DNA of 64,000 bases from Subtercola boreus (GCF_003399635.1 NZ_NBXB01000018.1:22021-86020); one strand, 5' to 3'. Positions 7,650 to 17,462 are shown, counted from the stretch's first letter. Translations and numbers: made by a program. Notes: generated by a model from the sequence alone, not told the origin.

Positions 7650-9500
7650 GTGAGCCCCAGAGCAGTACAGGAACTCCAGCCGGCGTCGACCGACCCCGCG
7701 TTCATCCGCAACTTCTGCATCATCGCGCACATCGACCACGGCAAGTCGACCCTGGCCGACCGTATGCTGCAGATCACCGGCGTGGTCAGCGATCGCGACA
7801 TGCGCGCCCAGTACCTCGACCGCATGGACATCGAGCGCGAGCGCGGCATCACCATCAAGAGCCAGGCCGTGCGCATGCCCTGGGCCCAGAACGGCCAGAC
7901 CTACGCGCTCAATATGATCGACACCCCCGGCCACGTCGACTTCACCTACGAGGTCAGCCGTTCGCTGGCGGCCTGCGAGGGCGCGATCCTGCTGGTGGAT
8001 GCCGCACAGGGCATCGAGGCGCAGACCCTCGCCAATCTCTACCTCGCCCTCGACAACGACCTGAAGATCATTCCGGTGCTCAACAAGATCGACCTCCCGG
8101 CCGCCGACCCCGACAAGTACGCCGAAGAACTCGCCGGCCTCATCGGTGGCAGGGCTGAAGACGTGCTGCGGGTCAGCGGCAAGACCGGAATGGGCGTCGA
8201 GGAGCTGCTCGACCTCGTCGTGCAGAGCATCCCGGCACCGGTGGGCGACATCGACGCGCCGCCCCGCGCGATGATCTTCGACTCGGTCTACGACGCCTAC
8301 CGCGGCGTGATCACGTACGTGCGCATGATCGACGGCAAGCTCACGCCACGCGAGAAGATCATGATGATGAGCACCAAGTCCACCCACGAGGTGCTCGAGA
8401 TCGGTGTGAGCTCTCCCGAGCCCACGCCCAGCAAGGGCCTGGCCGTCGGCGAGGTCGGCTACCTGATCACCGGTGTGAAGGATGTCCGGCTGTCGAAGGT
8501 GGGCGACACAGTCACCACGCACCTCCGCCCGGCGACGGTCGCGCTGAAGGGGTACTCCGAGCCGAAGCCGATGGTGTTCTCGGGGCTCTACCCGATCGAC
8601 GGCTCCGACTATCCGATCCTCCGCGAAGCGCTCGACAAGCTGAAGCTCAGCGATGCTGCCCTCGTGTACGAACCGGAGACCTCCGTGGCGCTCGGTTTCG
8701 GCTTCCGTTGCGGATTCCTCGGGCTGCTGCACCTCGAGATCATCACCGAACGCCTCGAACGCGAGTTCAACCTCGACCTCATCGCCACTGCCCCGAGCGT
8801 GATCTACGAGGTGACCACCGACGACAGGAAGACGGTGACCGTCACGAACCCGAGCGAGTTCCCCGGCGGCAAGATCAAGAGTGTCAGCGAGCCCATGGTG
8901 AAGGCGTCGATCCTGGCGCCCAAGGACTACGTCGGCACGATCATGGAGCTCTGCCAGGGTCGGCGCGGCAGCCTCGACGGCATGGAGTATGTCGGTACCG
9001 ACCGGGTCGAGCTGCACTACCACATGCCCCTCGGCGAGATCGTGTTCGACTTCTTCGACCACCTCAAGAGCCGCACGCAGGGCTACGCGAGTCTCGACTA
9101 CGAGCCCATCGGTGAGCAGGAGGCCGACCTCGTGAAGGTCGACATCCTGTTGCAGGGTGAGGCGGTCGACGCCTTCAGCGCGATCGTGCACAGGGACAAG
9201 GCGTACGCCTACGGCGTGCTGATGACGGAACGGCTGAAGAAGCTGATCCCGCGCCAGCAGTTCGACGTGCCCATCCAGGCAGCCATCGGCGCCCGCATCA
9301 TCGCGCGCGAGTCGATCAGCGCGATCCGCAAAGACGTTCTCGCCAAGTGCTATGGCGGTGACATCACCCGGAAGCGAAAACTGCTGGAGAAGCAGAAAGA
9401 GGGCAAGAAGCGCATGAAGATGGTGGGCCGCGTGGAGGTTCCGCAGGAGGCGTTCATCGCTGCCCTCAGCGGTGACACCGAGACGAAAGACAAGAAGTAG
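7650..9500 (+). CDS. lepA: Elongation factor 4 (LepA) GTPase
   Basis: Translational GTPase of 616 aa that acts on ribosomes and is thought to help elongation or biogenesis under stress. Motifs: [10 protein letters not shown] (G1), RGITI (switch I), DTPGHVDF (G3), NKIDLP (G4), and the LepA-specific C-terminal region with [20 protein letters not shown]. The GTG start at 7650 has GAGGAAC a few bases upstream. DUF1990 and hemW follow within 13 bases each, so lepA probably heads this run. The preceding 152 bases (7498-7649) hold no other gene. Confidence 0.97.
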   Translation: MSPRAVQELQPASTDPAFIRNFCIIAHIDHGKSTLADRMLQITGVVSDRDMRAQYLDRMDIERERGITIKSQAVRMPWAQNGQTYALNMIDTPGHVDFTYEVSRSLAACEGAILLVDAAQGIEAQTLANLYLALDNDLKIIPVLNKIDLPAADPDKYAEELAGLIGGRAEDVLRVSGKTGMGVEELLDLVVQSIPAPVGDIDAPPRAMIFDSVYDAYRGVITYVRMIDGKLTPREKIMMMSTKSTHEVLEIGVSSPEPTPSKGLAVGEVGYLITGVKDVRLSKVGDTVTTHLRPATVALKGYSEPKPMVFSGLYPIDGSDYPILREALDKLKLSDAALVYEPETSVALGFGFRCGFLGLLHLEIITERLEREFNLDLIATAPSVIYEVTTDDRKTVTVTNPSEFPGGKIKSVSEPMVKASILAPKDYVGTIMELCQGRRGSLDGMEYVGTDRVELHYHMPLGEIVFDFFDHLKSRTQGYASLDYEPIGEQEADLVKVDILLQGEAVDAFSAIVHRDKAYAYGVLMTERLKKLIPRQQFDVPIQAAIGARIIARESISAIRKDVLAKCYGGDITRKRKLLEKQKEGKKRMKMVGRVEVPQEAFIAALSGDTETKDKK

Positions 9501-9508
9501 AGCCGGCC

Positions 9509-10177
9509 ATGCCGACTGAGGAACGCCGCACTAGAGCCACCCACAGTGGGCAGGCGCTGACCTATGCCGCCATCGGGGCGAGCCAGGCAGACGACCTGAT
9601 GTACTACCCGCCGAAGGGGTTCAAGCCCTTCCAGGCGCGGGCGCGGCTCGGCTCGGGAGACGAACGGTTCCAGTCGGCGGCCGAGGCGATCCTCACGTGG
9701 GGCATCCAGCGCGGCAGCGGCATGACGGTCCAGAACATCGAACTGCCGGTCTCGAGCGACACCGACTACGTCGGGCTCGTCTACGACTCGAGCGGCCTGC
9801 CGATCTCCCCACGCCAGCCCGATGAGGGTCACGTCTACACCGAAGACGGCACTCCGCACGTGTCGCCGGGCGTCACCGCCGAACTCGTCGTGCACGTGTT
9901 CGGAGTCAGGTTCACCGCACCGGTGCGTGTGGTGTCGGTGACGACGGATGCCCACCGGGTCGGTTTCGCGTACGGCACGCTCCCCGGGCATCCGGAGATC
10001 GGCGAGGAGAGCTTCATGGTGGAGCAGCACGACGACGGCGCGGTCTGGCTGGTCATCCGCAGCTTCTCGCGCCCCAGCACGTGGTACTACTGGCTGGGCA
10101 CCCCGTTCGTGCGGTGGCAGCAACGAAAGGCCACCCGGCAGTACCTCCGCGCCCTGCTCCCGGCCCGCACGGCATGA
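9509..10177 (+). CDS. DUF1990 family protein
   Basis: Soluble 222-aa protein of the DUF1990 family, recognised by LTYAAIGASQ near the N-terminus, AEAILTWGIQRGSGM, the VGFAYGTLPGHPEIGEESFMVE block and a C-terminal SRPSTWYYWLGTPFVRWQQ segment. Function is unknown; the fold may be a ligand-binding beta barrel, which is inference. It starts 8 bp after lepA and ends 12 bp before hemW, so it probably shares their mRNA. No signal peptide or membrane segment is visible. Confidence 0.85.
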   Translation: MPTEERRTRATHSGQALTYAAIGASQADDLMYYPPKGFKPFQARARLGSGDERFQSAAEAILTWGIQRGSGMTVQNIELPVSSDTDYVGLVYDSSGLPISPRQPDEGHVYTEDGTPHVSPGVTAELVVHVFGVRFTAPVRVVSVTTDAHRVGFAYGTLPGHPEIGEESFMVEQHDDGAVWLVIRSFSRPSTWYYWLGTPFVRWQQRKATRQYLRALLPARTA

Positions 10178-10189
10178 CGGCCGGCATCC

Positions 10190-11482
10190 GTGGGTAGCGC
10201 GCTTCCGCTCGGCGATCCCGCGCCGCTCGACGGACTGCTGCCGCCGTCGGTCGTCGAACTCAGCCACGAGCATCCATTCGGGGTGTACCTGCACGTACCG
10301 TTCTGCCGCGTGCGATGCGGGTACTGCGACTTCAACACCTACACCTCGAGCGAGCTGCGCGGGGTGAAGCAGGTCGACTACGCCGGCCAGGCCGTTCTCG
10401 AGGTCGGTCTCGCCGCGACGGTGCTGAAGAACTCGGGTGTGACGGATCGGCCCGTCTCGACCGTCTTCTTCGGCGGTGGAACGCCGACCCTCCTGCCGAG
10501 CGCGCAGCTCATCCAGATGTTGCGCTCGGTCGACGACGCCTGGGGCCTGGCACCGGGCGCCGAGGTCACGACAGAGGCGAACCCCGACTCGGTGGACGCC
10601 CGCTACCTCACCGAACTCGCCGAAGCCGGGTTCACCCGCGTGAGCTTCGGCATGCAGTCCGCCGTGCCGCATGTGCTCAAGACCCTCGACCGCACCCACG
10701 ACCCCGAGCGGGTGCCCGAAGTGGTGCGCTGGGCGCGCGACGCGGGTCTGCAGGTGAGCGTCGACCTCATCTACGGCACGCCCGGCGAGTCGCTCGGCGA
10801 CTGGGAACGCTCGCTCGACTCGGCGCTGGCGATGGAGCCCGACCATCTCTCCGCCTATGCCCTGATCGTCGAGCAGGGCACGAAGCTCGCCCGCCAGATC
10901 AGGTCGGGCGTGTATCCCGTGCCCGACGACGACCTCGAGGCCGACATGTACGAGCTGGCGGATGCCCGGCTCGCCTCAGCCGGCTACGACTGGTACGAGG
11001 TGAGCAACTGGGCGCGCTCCGCCCCCGAAACGTCGGCGGCCGCAGCCACCGCACCGGGCGCAGCCGCGCTCACGGGCCCCGCCACTCCCACAAGCGAGTT
11101 CCGTTCCCGCCACAACCTCGCCTACTGGCAGGGCCACGACTGGTGGGGAATCGGCCCCGGCGCGCACAGCCACATCGGCGGCACCCGCTGGTGGAATGTG
11201 AAGCACCCCGCCGCCTACGCCGAACGCATCCTCGGCGGGCACTCGCCCGCCGCCGGGCGGGAGACGCCCGACGCCGAGTCGCGCGAGATCGAGCGCGTGC
11301 TGCTTCTGGCGCGCATCCGGTCCGGCCTGCCGATCGCGAGCCTCGCCCCGGATGCCCGCCAGCAGATCGCGAGCCTCATCGCCGACGGCTTCATCGACGG
11401 AAGAGCCGCCCTCCGCGGCTCTGTCGAACTGACGCTGCGGGGGCGGCTCCTGGCCGACGCTGTGGTGCGCCGGCTCACCTAG
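10190..11482 (+). CDS. hemW: Radical SAM heme chaperone HemW
   Basis: Protein of 430 aa with the radical-SAM CxxxCxxC cluster motif CRVRCGYC (Cys39, Cys43, Cys46) in the YLHVPFCRVRCGYCDF context, FFGGGTPTLL, and the HemW-type C-terminal HNLAYWQGHDWWGIGPGAHS. HemW proteins bind heme and deliver it to haem enzymes; they are often mislabelled coproporphyrinogen dehydrogenase. An Ala/Thr-rich insert near residues 280-300 lies just before the HNLAYW block. The GTG start has only a weak binding site and may rely on coupling. Its stop is 9 bp from the end of a convergent DUF4870 gene with no obvious terminator between. Confidence 0.93.
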   Translation: MGSALPLGDPAPLDGLLPPSVVELSHEHPFGVYLHVPFCRVRCGYCDFNTYTSSELRGVKQVDYAGQAVLEVGLAATVLKNSGVTDRPVSTVFFGGGTPTLLPSAQLIQMLRSVDDAWGLAPGAEVTTEANPDSVDARYLTELAEAGFTRVSFGMQSAVPHVLKTLDRTHDPERVPEVVRWARDAGLQVSVDLIYGTPGESLGDWERSLDSALAMEPDHLSAYALIVEQGTKLARQIRSGVYPVPDDDLEADMYELADARLASAGYDWYEVSNWARSAPETSAAAATAPGAAALTGPATPTSEFRSRHNLAYWQGHDWWGIGPGAHSHIGGTRWWNVKHPAAYAERILGGHSPAAGRETPDAESREIERVLLLARIRSGLPIASLAPDARQQIASLIADGFIDGRAALRGSVELTLRGRLLADAVVRRLT

Positions 11483-11491
11483 CTGCTGTGA

Positions 11492-11896
11492 TTACTTGAT
11501 GAACTGGATCGCGCACCACTTCGGGTAGGTGTAGCCCTCACCCTTGTTGGCGGCGATCGCGGCGATGATCGCAAACACGATGCTGATGATCCAGACCGCG
11601 AGCACGATGACGGCGCCGATCAGCACGATCGTCAGGATGTAACCCACGATGTATCCGATCAGGATGGTCAGCTGGAAGTTCAGAGCCGTCTTGGTGTGCT
11701 CACGGATGAATTCGCCGCGATCCTTCAGCACCAGGTAGCCGATCAGAGCTGGCAGGAAGCCGAAGATGATGCCGCCGACGTGGATGAGTGTCGACCAGAG
11801 GCGCTGGTCCTCCGGGCGCATCGGTGCCACAGCTGGGTAGCCGGGAGATGCGGGCGGGGGAGTGGGCGGGCCTTGGGGAGGGAAGTCGCTCGACAT
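11492..11896 (-). CDS. DUF4870 membrane protein (copy 1)
   Basis: Small membrane protein of 134 aa with a Pro-rich cytosolic N-terminus (residues 1-30), the DUF4870 pattern RLWSTLIHVGGIIFGFLPALIGYLVLKDRGEFIREHTKTALNFQ (quoted in part: LIHVGGIIFGFLPALI, REHTKTALNFQ) and about three to four hydrophobic segments. Function unknown. It lies 59 bp downstream of a second DUF4870 gene on the same strand, apparently an old tandem duplication, as the two share the domain but are clearly diverged. Confidence 0.87.
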   Translation of the reverse strand: MSSDFPPQGPPTPPPASPGYPAVAPMRPEDQRLWSTLIHVGGIIFGFLPALIGYLVLKDRGEFIREHTKTALNFQLTILIGYIVGYILTIVLIGAVIVLAVWIISIVFAIIAAIAANKGEGYTYPKWCAIQFIK

Positions 11897-11955
11897 GGGT
11901 GAAGCCTTTCGTTGGGGAACGTTCGGGAACGTCCGGTCAGGGGGGGAGGGGGGTG

Positions 11956-12360
11956 TTACGTGATCCAGCGGTAGTTGATGGGGTAGCGGTAGCTGCCGCC
12001 GCCGTTCACCCGCATCCCGCCGATGATGGCGAAGACCAGGTTGACGATGACGACGGCCCAGATGACGAGGCCGACGAGGAGGCCGAGGATCCCGCCCACG
12101 AAGGGGATGAAGCCGAGGATGGTCGCCAGAACGTTCAGCACGATGATCGCTGCCGTGACATTGATCGTCCAGTTGAGCGCTTCTGTGCTCTCCTGCCGAA
12201 CCTGGCGGCCCCTGTCCTTGAAGACGAGATGGATGACCAGCGCGGGCACGAGGGGGATGATGTTGCCGAAATGGGAGAGACTAGCCCAGAGCTTGTCGTC
12301 TTCAGCAGACAGCGGGGCTGCGGGCTGCGGGGCAGATGGGGATTCGATCGGATCGGACAC
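11956..12360 (-). CDS. DUF4870 membrane protein (copy 2)
   Basis: Also 134 aa, with the same layout as its neighbour: Pro/Ala-rich N-terminus, KLWASLSHFGNIIPLVPALV, the polar RQESTEALNWTINV motif and hydrophobic segments spanning roughly residues 30-115. Function unknown. The DUF4870 pair separates hemW from hrcA and runs against both. Its promoter must lie between 12361 and the hrcA control region. Confidence 0.87.
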   Translation of the reverse strand: MSDPIESPSAPQPAAPLSAEDDKLWASLSHFGNIIPLVPALVIHLVFKDRGRQVRQESTEALNWTINVTAAIIVLNVLATILGFIPFVGGILGLLVGLVIWAVVIVNLVFAIIGGMRVNGGGSYRYPINYRWIT

Positions 12361-12474
12361 CGGGATCTCCTAACTGGACACGGATAACCACAAGATAGCG
12401 TCAGCCGCCCACGTGGGGCAATGATTTTTGCTCAGCGTGTCGCGGTCAGGGATGCCTCACCCCTCCCGGCGATA

Positions 12475-12480
12475 TATAAT
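12475..12480 (+). promoter_or_regulatory. -10 box of the hrcA promoter
   Basis: A consensus TATAAT directly abuts the CIRCE operator. No good -35 box is visible at 16-18 bp upstream, so the strong -10 probably carries most of the promoter activity. Confidence 0.75.
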
Positions 12481-12506
12481 TGGCACTCTGATCACGGGAG
12501 TGCTAA
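12480..12506 (+). promoter_or_regulatory. CIRCE operator (HrcA binding site)
   Basis: TTGGCACTC-N9-GAGTGCTAA matches the CIRCE consensus TTAGCACTC-N9-GAGTGCTAA at all but one base. It lies over the expected transcription start of hrcA, so HrcA should repress its own hrcA-dnaJ unit and release it on heat shock. Confidence 0.95.
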
Positions 12507-12529
12507 GCCGGTCGAGGAAGGTGGGCGTC

Positions 12530-13552
12530 ATGGTCTCCGAACGCAGCCTCGAGGTTCTGCGCGTCATCGTGCACGACTACGTCGAGTCGCGCGAACCGGT
12601 CGGATCGAAGTCGATCGTCGACCGCCACTCCTTCGGAGTCTCCGCAGCGACCATCCGCAACGACATGGCCCTCCTCGAGGAGGAGGAGCTGATCACCGCG
12701 CCCCACACCTCCTCGGGGCGCATCCCGACCGACAAGGGGTACCGGCTCTTCGTCGACCACCTGTCGGATCTGAAGCCCCTGACCACCGCCCAACGCCAGG
12801 CGATCGAGACGTTCCTCGGGTCGTCCGTCGACCTCGACGATGTGCTCGCCCGCACCGTGCGCCTGCTCTCGCAGCTCACCCAACAGGTCGCGATGGTGCA
12901 GTACCCGTCGCTGTCGACCGCGAAGGTGCGGCACATCGAAGTGGTCGCCCTCACGCCGTTCCGGCTGCTGACGGTGGTCATCACCGACACCGGGCACGTC
13001 GAGCAGCGCATCGTCGAGGTTCCGACAGAGGTCGACGACGACTTCCTCGCCGAACTCCGAACGAGAGCCAACGCATCGGCGTCCGGCCTCGGCCTCGACG
13101 CCGCCGCCGCGCGGCTCGCCGAGTTCAGCGACCAGTTCGTGCCCGAGCGACAGGCCGCCGTTGCCGCTGTGAGCAGGGCGCTCATCGAACAGGTCACCGC
13201 GAACCGGCAGGAGAAGCTCATCATCGCCGGGGCCGCGAATCTCGTGCGCACGGAGGGCGATTTCGCCGGCAGCATCCTCCCCGTGCTCGAGGCGGTCGAG
13301 GAGCAGGTGGTGCTCCTCCGCCTGTTCAGCGAGATGCAGGCCGACCAGCACGGCATGTCGGTGCGGATCGGCCGGGAGAACGCGTCGTTCGGCCTGTCCG
13401 AGACCTCGGTGCTCGCGAGCGGCTACAGCGGCGCCGGTTCGGCGGTTGCACGGCTGGGTGTGCTCGGCCCGACGCGCATGGACTACTCCACGAACATCCA
13501 GGCCGTGCGGGCAGTCGCCCGGTACCTCTCGAAGAGCCTGGGCGAGAACTGA
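12530..13552 (+). CDS. hrcA: Heat-inducible transcription repressor HrcA
   Basis: Repressor of CIRCE-controlled chaperone genes, 340 aa. The N-terminal winged helix is visible (MVSERSLEVLRVIVHDYVES, REPVGSKSIVDR, SAATIRNDMALLEEEELI) followed by the HrcA-specific PHTSSGRIPTDKGYRLFVD and the GAF-like C-terminal domain. ATG 12530 directly precedes the conserved VSERSLEVLR and has a GAGGAAGG site (about 12514-12521) ahead. It is the first gene after a CIRCE box and is followed 55 bp later by dnaJ, the usual actinobacterial hrcA-dnaJ2 pair. Confidence 0.97.
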   Translation: MVSERSLEVLRVIVHDYVESREPVGSKSIVDRHSFGVSAATIRNDMALLEEEELITAPHTSSGRIPTDKGYRLFVDHLSDLKPLTTAQRQAIETFLGSSVDLDDVLARTVRLLSQLTQQVAMVQYPSLSTAKVRHIEVVALTPFRLLTVVITDTGHVEQRIVEVPTEVDDDFLAELRTRANASASGLGLDAAAARLAEFSDQFVPERQAAVAAVSRALIEQVTANRQEKLIIAGAANLVRTEGDFAGSILPVLEAVEEQVVLLRLFSEMQADQHGMSVRIGRENASFGLSETSVLASGYSGAGSAVARLGVLGPTRMDYSTNIQAVRAVARYLSKSLGEN

Positions 13553-13607
13553 CGCCCGCCCCTCCCGACTTTTCACCTCCATTCACCAAACAAAGGAGAA
13601 GCCCTTC

Positions 13608-14732
13608 GTGGCTGACCACTACGACGTTCTCGGTGTCGAACGCACCGCTACCCCCGACGAGATCAAGAAGGCCTACCGCAGGCTCGCGCGCGAGCTGCAC
13701 CCCGACGTGAACTCGGCTCCGGATGCCGAGGAGCGCTTCAAGGCGGTGACCCACGCCTATGACGTGCTGAGCGATCCCGGGCAGCGCCAGAGCTACGATC
13801 GCGGGCCGCAGGCCGGCTTCGGGGGCGGTGGCGGTGGTGGCGGGGCCCAGGGATTCGGCGGCTTCGGCGACATTTTCGAGACGTTTTTCGGCGGCCAGCA
13901 GGGCGGCCAGCGCGGCCCCCGCTCGCGCGCCGAACGCGGACAGGATGCGCTGCTCCGCGTGGAGGTCGACCTCAGCGAGGTCATCTTCGGCACGCACCGC
14001 GACCTGGAGGTCGACACCGCGATCCTCTGCGAGACGTGTGAGGGCTCCTGCGCCCAGCCGGGCACCCACGAGGTGACCTGCGACATCTGCCACGGCAGCG
14101 GCCAGATCTCCCGCACGGTGCGTTCGCTCCTCGGCAACGTGATGACGTCGTCGCCCTGCGGCACCTGCCGCGGCTACGGCACAATCATCCCCGCCCCCTG
14201 CGTCACCTGCCAGGGTCAGGGCCGCATCCGCGCCCGTCGCACCATCCCGGTCGACATTCCCGCTGGCGTCGACACCGGTCTTCGCCTGCAGATGCCGTCC
14301 CAGGGTGAGGTGGGCCCGGCCGGCGGGCCGCAGGGAGACCTCTACCTCGAGGTGAAGGTACGCCACCACGACATCTTCAGCCGGAACGGCGACGACCTGC
14401 TCTGCACTCTCGAAGTGCAGATGTGGGATGCCGTTCTCGGCACGATGACCACCTTGAAGGCGCTCGACGGCGACGTCGAGGTCGAGGTGAAGCCGGGTAT
14501 CCAGAGCTCAGAGGTATTGACGATCAAGTCCCGCGGCGTGACGAAGCTCCGAGGCGGTGGTCGGGGGGATCTCAAGATCGGCATCCAGGTGGTCACGCCG
14601 ACCAAGCTCGACCACAAGCAGAAGGAGCTCATGAAGCAGCTCGCCTCTGCGCACAAGTACCCGGCGCCGTCGCTCGGGCAGTTCCAGCAGGGCCTGTTCT
14701 CGAAGCTCCGCGACCGTTTCATGAACGCCTGA
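13608..14732 (+). CDS. dnaJ: Chaperone DnaJ (DnaJ2 type)
   Basis: Hsp40 co-chaperone of 374 aa that stimulates DnaK. The J domain carries HPD at residues 31-33, then a Gly/Phe-rich region (about 67-100), four Cys motifs (CETC, CDIC, CGTC, CVTC) and the C-terminal substrate-binding domains. The first zinc motif reads CETCEGSCA, so the usual glycine of CxxCxGxG is replaced by cysteine; the others are regular. Start GTG 13608, after AAAGGAG at about 13592-13598. No dnaK is nearby, as expected for the HrcA-linked second DnaJ of actinobacteria. Confidence 0.96.
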   Translation: MADHYDVLGVERTATPDEIKKAYRRLARELHPDVNSAPDAEERFKAVTHAYDVLSDPGQRQSYDRGPQAGFGGGGGGGGAQGFGGFGDIFETFFGGQQGGQRGPRSRAERGQDALLRVEVDLSEVIFGTHRDLEVDTAILCETCEGSCAQPGTHEVTCDICHGSGQISRTVRSLLGNVMTSSPCGTCRGYGTIIPAPCVTCQGQGRIRARRTIPVDIPAGVDTGLRLQMPSQGEVGPAGGPQGDLYLEVKVRHHDIFSRNGDDLLCTLEVQMWDAVLGTMTTLKALDGDVEVEVKPGIQSSEVLTIKSRGVTKLRGGGRGDLKIGIQVVTPTKLDHKQKELMKQLASAHKYPAPSLGQFQQGLFSKLRDRFMNA

Positions 14733-14769
14733 GCGAGCGGATGACTGCACAGCACAGGAGCGCGCGAGC

Positions 14770-15546
14770 ATGAGTTCGCTCTTCATCCGCAAAGACCTCG
14801 CATCGATCCCGCACGAGGTGCGCGACGTCGTCTCGCTGCACGGCGAGGAGCAGAAGCATGCCGTCACGGTGAACCGCATCCGGGTCGGCGAGGCGACGTC
14901 GATCGGCGACGGCCGTGGCCTCGTTGTGAGCGGGCCGGTCATCGCCGTGTCGGGTTCGGTGCTGAGCATCGCCGTCACCGATGTCGAGCAGGTCGCCCCG
15001 ACGCCGCATCGCATCCATCTCGTGCAGGCGCTCGCAAAGGGCGACAGGGACGAATTGGCCGTGCAGGCGGCGACCGAGCTCGGTGTCGCGCGGGTCTCGC
15101 CGTGGGCGGCGGAGCGCTCGGTATCGCGCTGGGTCGGGCCGAAGATCGCCAAGGGACTGGATCGCTGGCGCACCATCGTGCGGGAGGCCACGAAGCAGTC
15201 GATCCAGGCCTGGGTGCCGGAGGTCGGTCACCTGATGTCGACGAAAGACCTGGTGGCGCTGGCCGCAGGTTCGCGGATGCTCGTGCTCGACCCGACCGCG
15301 GAGCTCTCGCTGACCGCGGTCGACCTCGGCGACACCGGCGATCCCGAAGGCGGTGCCGGCACGGATCCCGGCATCGACCTCGTTCTCGTCGTCGGGCCGG
15401 AGGGCGGGATCGCGCCCGGCGAACTCGACGCGCTGGAGGCGGCCGATGCGACCCGCGTGAAGCTCGGGACGGGCATCCTCCGCACCTCCACCGCAGGTCC
15501 CGTGGCGATCGCCGTGCTGAACGTGCGGCTCGGCACCTGGAGCTGA
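14770..15546 (+). CDS. rsmE: 16S rRNA (uracil-1498-N3)-methyltransferase
   Basis: SPOUT methyltransferase of 258 aa that modifies U1498 in 16S rRNA. N-terminal PUA-like part with EEQKHAVTVNRIRVG, then the knotted SAM-binding region (VVGPEGGIAPGELDAL and LGTGILRTSTAGPVAI). Start ATG 14770 with CAGGAG upstream. It follows dnaJ by 37 bp and is probably in the same unit. The dnaJ-rsmE link is widely conserved. Confidence 0.95.
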   Translation: MSSLFIRKDLASIPHEVRDVVSLHGEEQKHAVTVNRIRVGEATSIGDGRGLVVSGPVIAVSGSVLSIAVTDVEQVAPTPHRIHLVQALAKGDRDELAVQAATELGVARVSPWAAERSVSRWVGPKIAKGLDRWRTIVREATKQSIQAWVPEVGHLMSTKDLVALAAGSRMLVLDPTAELSLTAVDLGDTGDPEGGAGTDPGIDLVLVVGPEGGIAPGELDALEAADATRVKLGTGILRTSTAGPVAIAVLNVRLGTWS

Positions 15547-15614
15547 TGACCTGCCCCTGCCGGATCGCGCTACGCCCACAGCAGAAGGCCCGGTGCGCTG
15601 TCAGGGGCTCCGCT

Positions 15615-15620
15615 TAAGAT
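15615..15620 (+). promoter_or_regulatory. -10 box of leaderless HIT-protein mRNA
   Basis: TAAGAT lies six bases before ATG 15627, and there is no Shine-Dalgarno sequence between them. This suggests a transcription start at or next to the start codon for the HIT-phoH-ybeY-CNNM-era run. Confidence 0.6.
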
Positions 15621-15626
15621 GAGGGC

Positions 15627-15986
15627 ATGCCAGATCTCGTAGAACCGTCGATCTTCACCCGCATCGCGCGGAGGGAAATCCCGGCGACCATCCTCGCCGA
15701 GACCGATCGTGTGATCGCCTTCGTCGACGTCGCGCCGAAGGCCCCCGTGCACATCCTCGTCGTGCCGAAGACCGAGCAGTACGCAAACGTCGTCGAGCTG
15801 GCCGCCGGCGACCCGGGGCTCCTCGCCGAGGTCGTCGAGCTGGCGAACCAGCTGGCCGCCGAGCACTCCGACGGTGACTTCCGCCTCGTCTTCAACACCG
15901 GTGCCGGCTCCGGCCAGACCGTTTTCCACGTACACGCCCATGTTCTGTCGGGCAACCTCCAGGAAGGTTCACTTGCCACGTTCTGA
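15627..15986 (+). CDS. HIT-domain nucleotide hydrolase
   Basis: Histidine-triad protein of 119 aa, the normal size for the Hint branch, which hydrolyses nucleoside phosphoramidates or related AMP conjugates. It has the N-terminal SIFTRIARREIPATILAETD signature, VVPK, and the catalytic triad motif HVHAHVL near residues 100-106. It overlaps the phoH start by 14 bp, so the two are probably translated together. The true substrate is unknown. Confidence 0.93.
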   Translation: MPDLVEPSIFTRIARREIPATILAETDRVIAFVDVAPKAPVHILVVPKTEQYANVVELAAGDPGLLAEVVELANQLAAEHSDGDFRLVFNTGAGSGQTVFHVHAHVLSGNLQEGSLATF

Positions 15987-16998
15987 GAACAGCACCACGA
16001 CGTCCGACGCCGTCATCCAGGTCGACGGGCTCGCCATGGTGCGCCTGCTCGGCCCCCAGGACAGGCTGGTCACGCTGGTCGAGAAGCAGTATCCGTCGGT
16101 GAGCATCCACGTGCGGGGCAACCAGATCACACTGCAGGGGCCCAACGGCGACGTCGAAGCCGCGCGCCGGCTGGTCGACGAGTTGGTCGAGATGGTGCGG
16201 AACGGCAACGAGGAACTCACCGAGATCGAGGTGACCGCTTCGGCGCGCATGCTCGACACGGGCAGTTCGGTGTCGCCGTCGGCTGCGCTCGGTGAGCCGA
16301 TCGTCTCGAGCCGCGGCAAGACGGTGCGCGCGAAGACGCTCGGCCAGAAGAAGTACGTCGACGCCATCGATGAGAACACCATCGTCTTCGGCATCGGTCC
16401 GGCAGGAACGGGCAAGACCTACCTGGCGATGGCCAAGGCGGTGCAGGCCCTGCAGCGCAAAGAGGTCAACCGCATCATCCTCACCCGTCCGGCGGTCGAG
16501 GCCGGCGAACGGCTCGGCTACCTGCCCGGTTCCCTGACCGACAAGATCGATCCCTACCTCCGGCCACTCTTCGATGCGCTGAACGAGATGCTGGATCCCG
16601 AGATCGTGCCGAAGCTGCTCGCGACGGGCACGATCGAGGTCGCGCCGCTCGCCTACATGCGCGGGCGCACCCTCAACGACTCGTTCATCGTGCTCGACGA
16701 AGCGCAGAACACGACGCCCGAGCAGATGAAGATGTTCCTGACCCGCCTCGGCTTCGGCTCCCGGATGGTCGTCACCGGCGACATCACCCAGATCGACCTG
16801 CCGCTTGGAACGAGTGGACTGCAGGTCGTACGCGGCGTGCTCGACGGGATCGAGGACATCCACTTCGCTACGCTGACGAGTGAAGACGTCGTGCGGCACA
16901 CGCTGGTGGGCCAGATCGTCGACGCCTACACGAAGTACGACCAGATCCAGTTGGCCAAACGAGACAGCGCCGCAGCCCGGCGAGGAGAACGCGCATGA
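15973..16998 (+). CDS. phoH: PhoH-like P-loop ATPase
   Basis: PhoH family ATPase of 341 aa linked to RNA metabolism and usually encoded beside ybeY. It has an N-terminal KH-like segment ([19 protein letters not shown]), Walker [16 protein letters not shown], a Walker B with [21 protein letters not shown], and [17 protein letters not shown] chose TTG 15973, just before PRSENST, because AGGAAGG (15961-15967) lies five bases upstream; no ATG or GTG starts as well. It overlaps both the HIT gene and ybeY. Confidence 0.93.
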   Translation: MPRSENSTTTSDAVIQVDGLAMVRLLGPQDRLVTLVEKQYPSVSIHVRGNQITLQGPNGDVEAARRLVDELVEMVRNGNEELTEIEVTASARMLDTGSSVSPSAALGEPIVSSRGKTVRAKTLGQKKYVDAIDENTIVFGIGPAGTGKTYLAMAKAVQALQRKEVNRIILTRPAVEAGERLGYLPGSLTDKIDPYLRPLFDALNEMLDPEIVPKLLATGTIEVAPLAYMRGRTLNDSFIVLDEAQNTTPEQMKMFLTRLGFGSRMVVTGDITQIDLPLGTSGLQVVRGVLDGIEDIHFATLTSEDVVRHTLVGQIVDAYTKYDQIQLAKRDSAAARRGERA

Positions 16999-17462
16999 GC
17001 ATCGAAGTGAACAACGAGTCGTCGATCCCTGTCGACGAGAACGCGTTGTTGCGGTTGTCGACGTATGCGCTACAGCAGATGCACGTGCATCCCGATGCAG
17101 AGCTAGCGATCGTCCTGGTCGATGAGGCTGCGATGGAACAACTGCATGTGCAGTGGATGGACGAGCCCGGCCCCACCGACGTGCTGAGCTTCCCGATGGA
17201 CGAACTGCGGCCCGGCACCGAAGACGCACCGACCCCCGCCGGACTCCTCGGCGACGTCGTGCTCTGCCCGCAGGTCGCAGAGGGTCAGGCCCAGACCGCC
17301 GGTCACTCGACTCTCGAAGAGCTGTTGCTCCTGACGACCCACGGCATCCTGCACCTGCTCGGCTTCGACCACGCAGAACCCGATGAAGAGAAAGAGATGT
17401 TCGGAATCCAGGGCGACATCCTCGTCGGATTCGCTCTCAAGGAGCGCCGCCGCCGCGCATGA
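16995..17462 (+). CDS. ybeY: rRNA maturation endoribonuclease YbeY
   Basis: Zinc metalloprotein of 155 aa needed for 16S rRNA 3'-end maturation and ribosome quality control. The zinc site [11 protein letters not shown] is present near residues 116-126 and the family's [18 protein letters not shown] is also visible. It starts in the ATGA overlap with phoH and ends overlapping the CNNM/CBS gene, so phoH-ybeY-CNNM-era behave as one coupled unit. Confidence 0.97.
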   Translation: MSIEVNNESSIPVDENALLRLSTYALQQMHVHPDAELAIVLVDEAAMEQLHVQWMDEPGPTDVLSFPMDELRPGTEDAPTPAGLLGDVVLCPQVAEGQAQTAGHSTLEELLLLTTHGILHLLGFDHAEPDEEKEMFGIQGDILVGFALKERRRRA

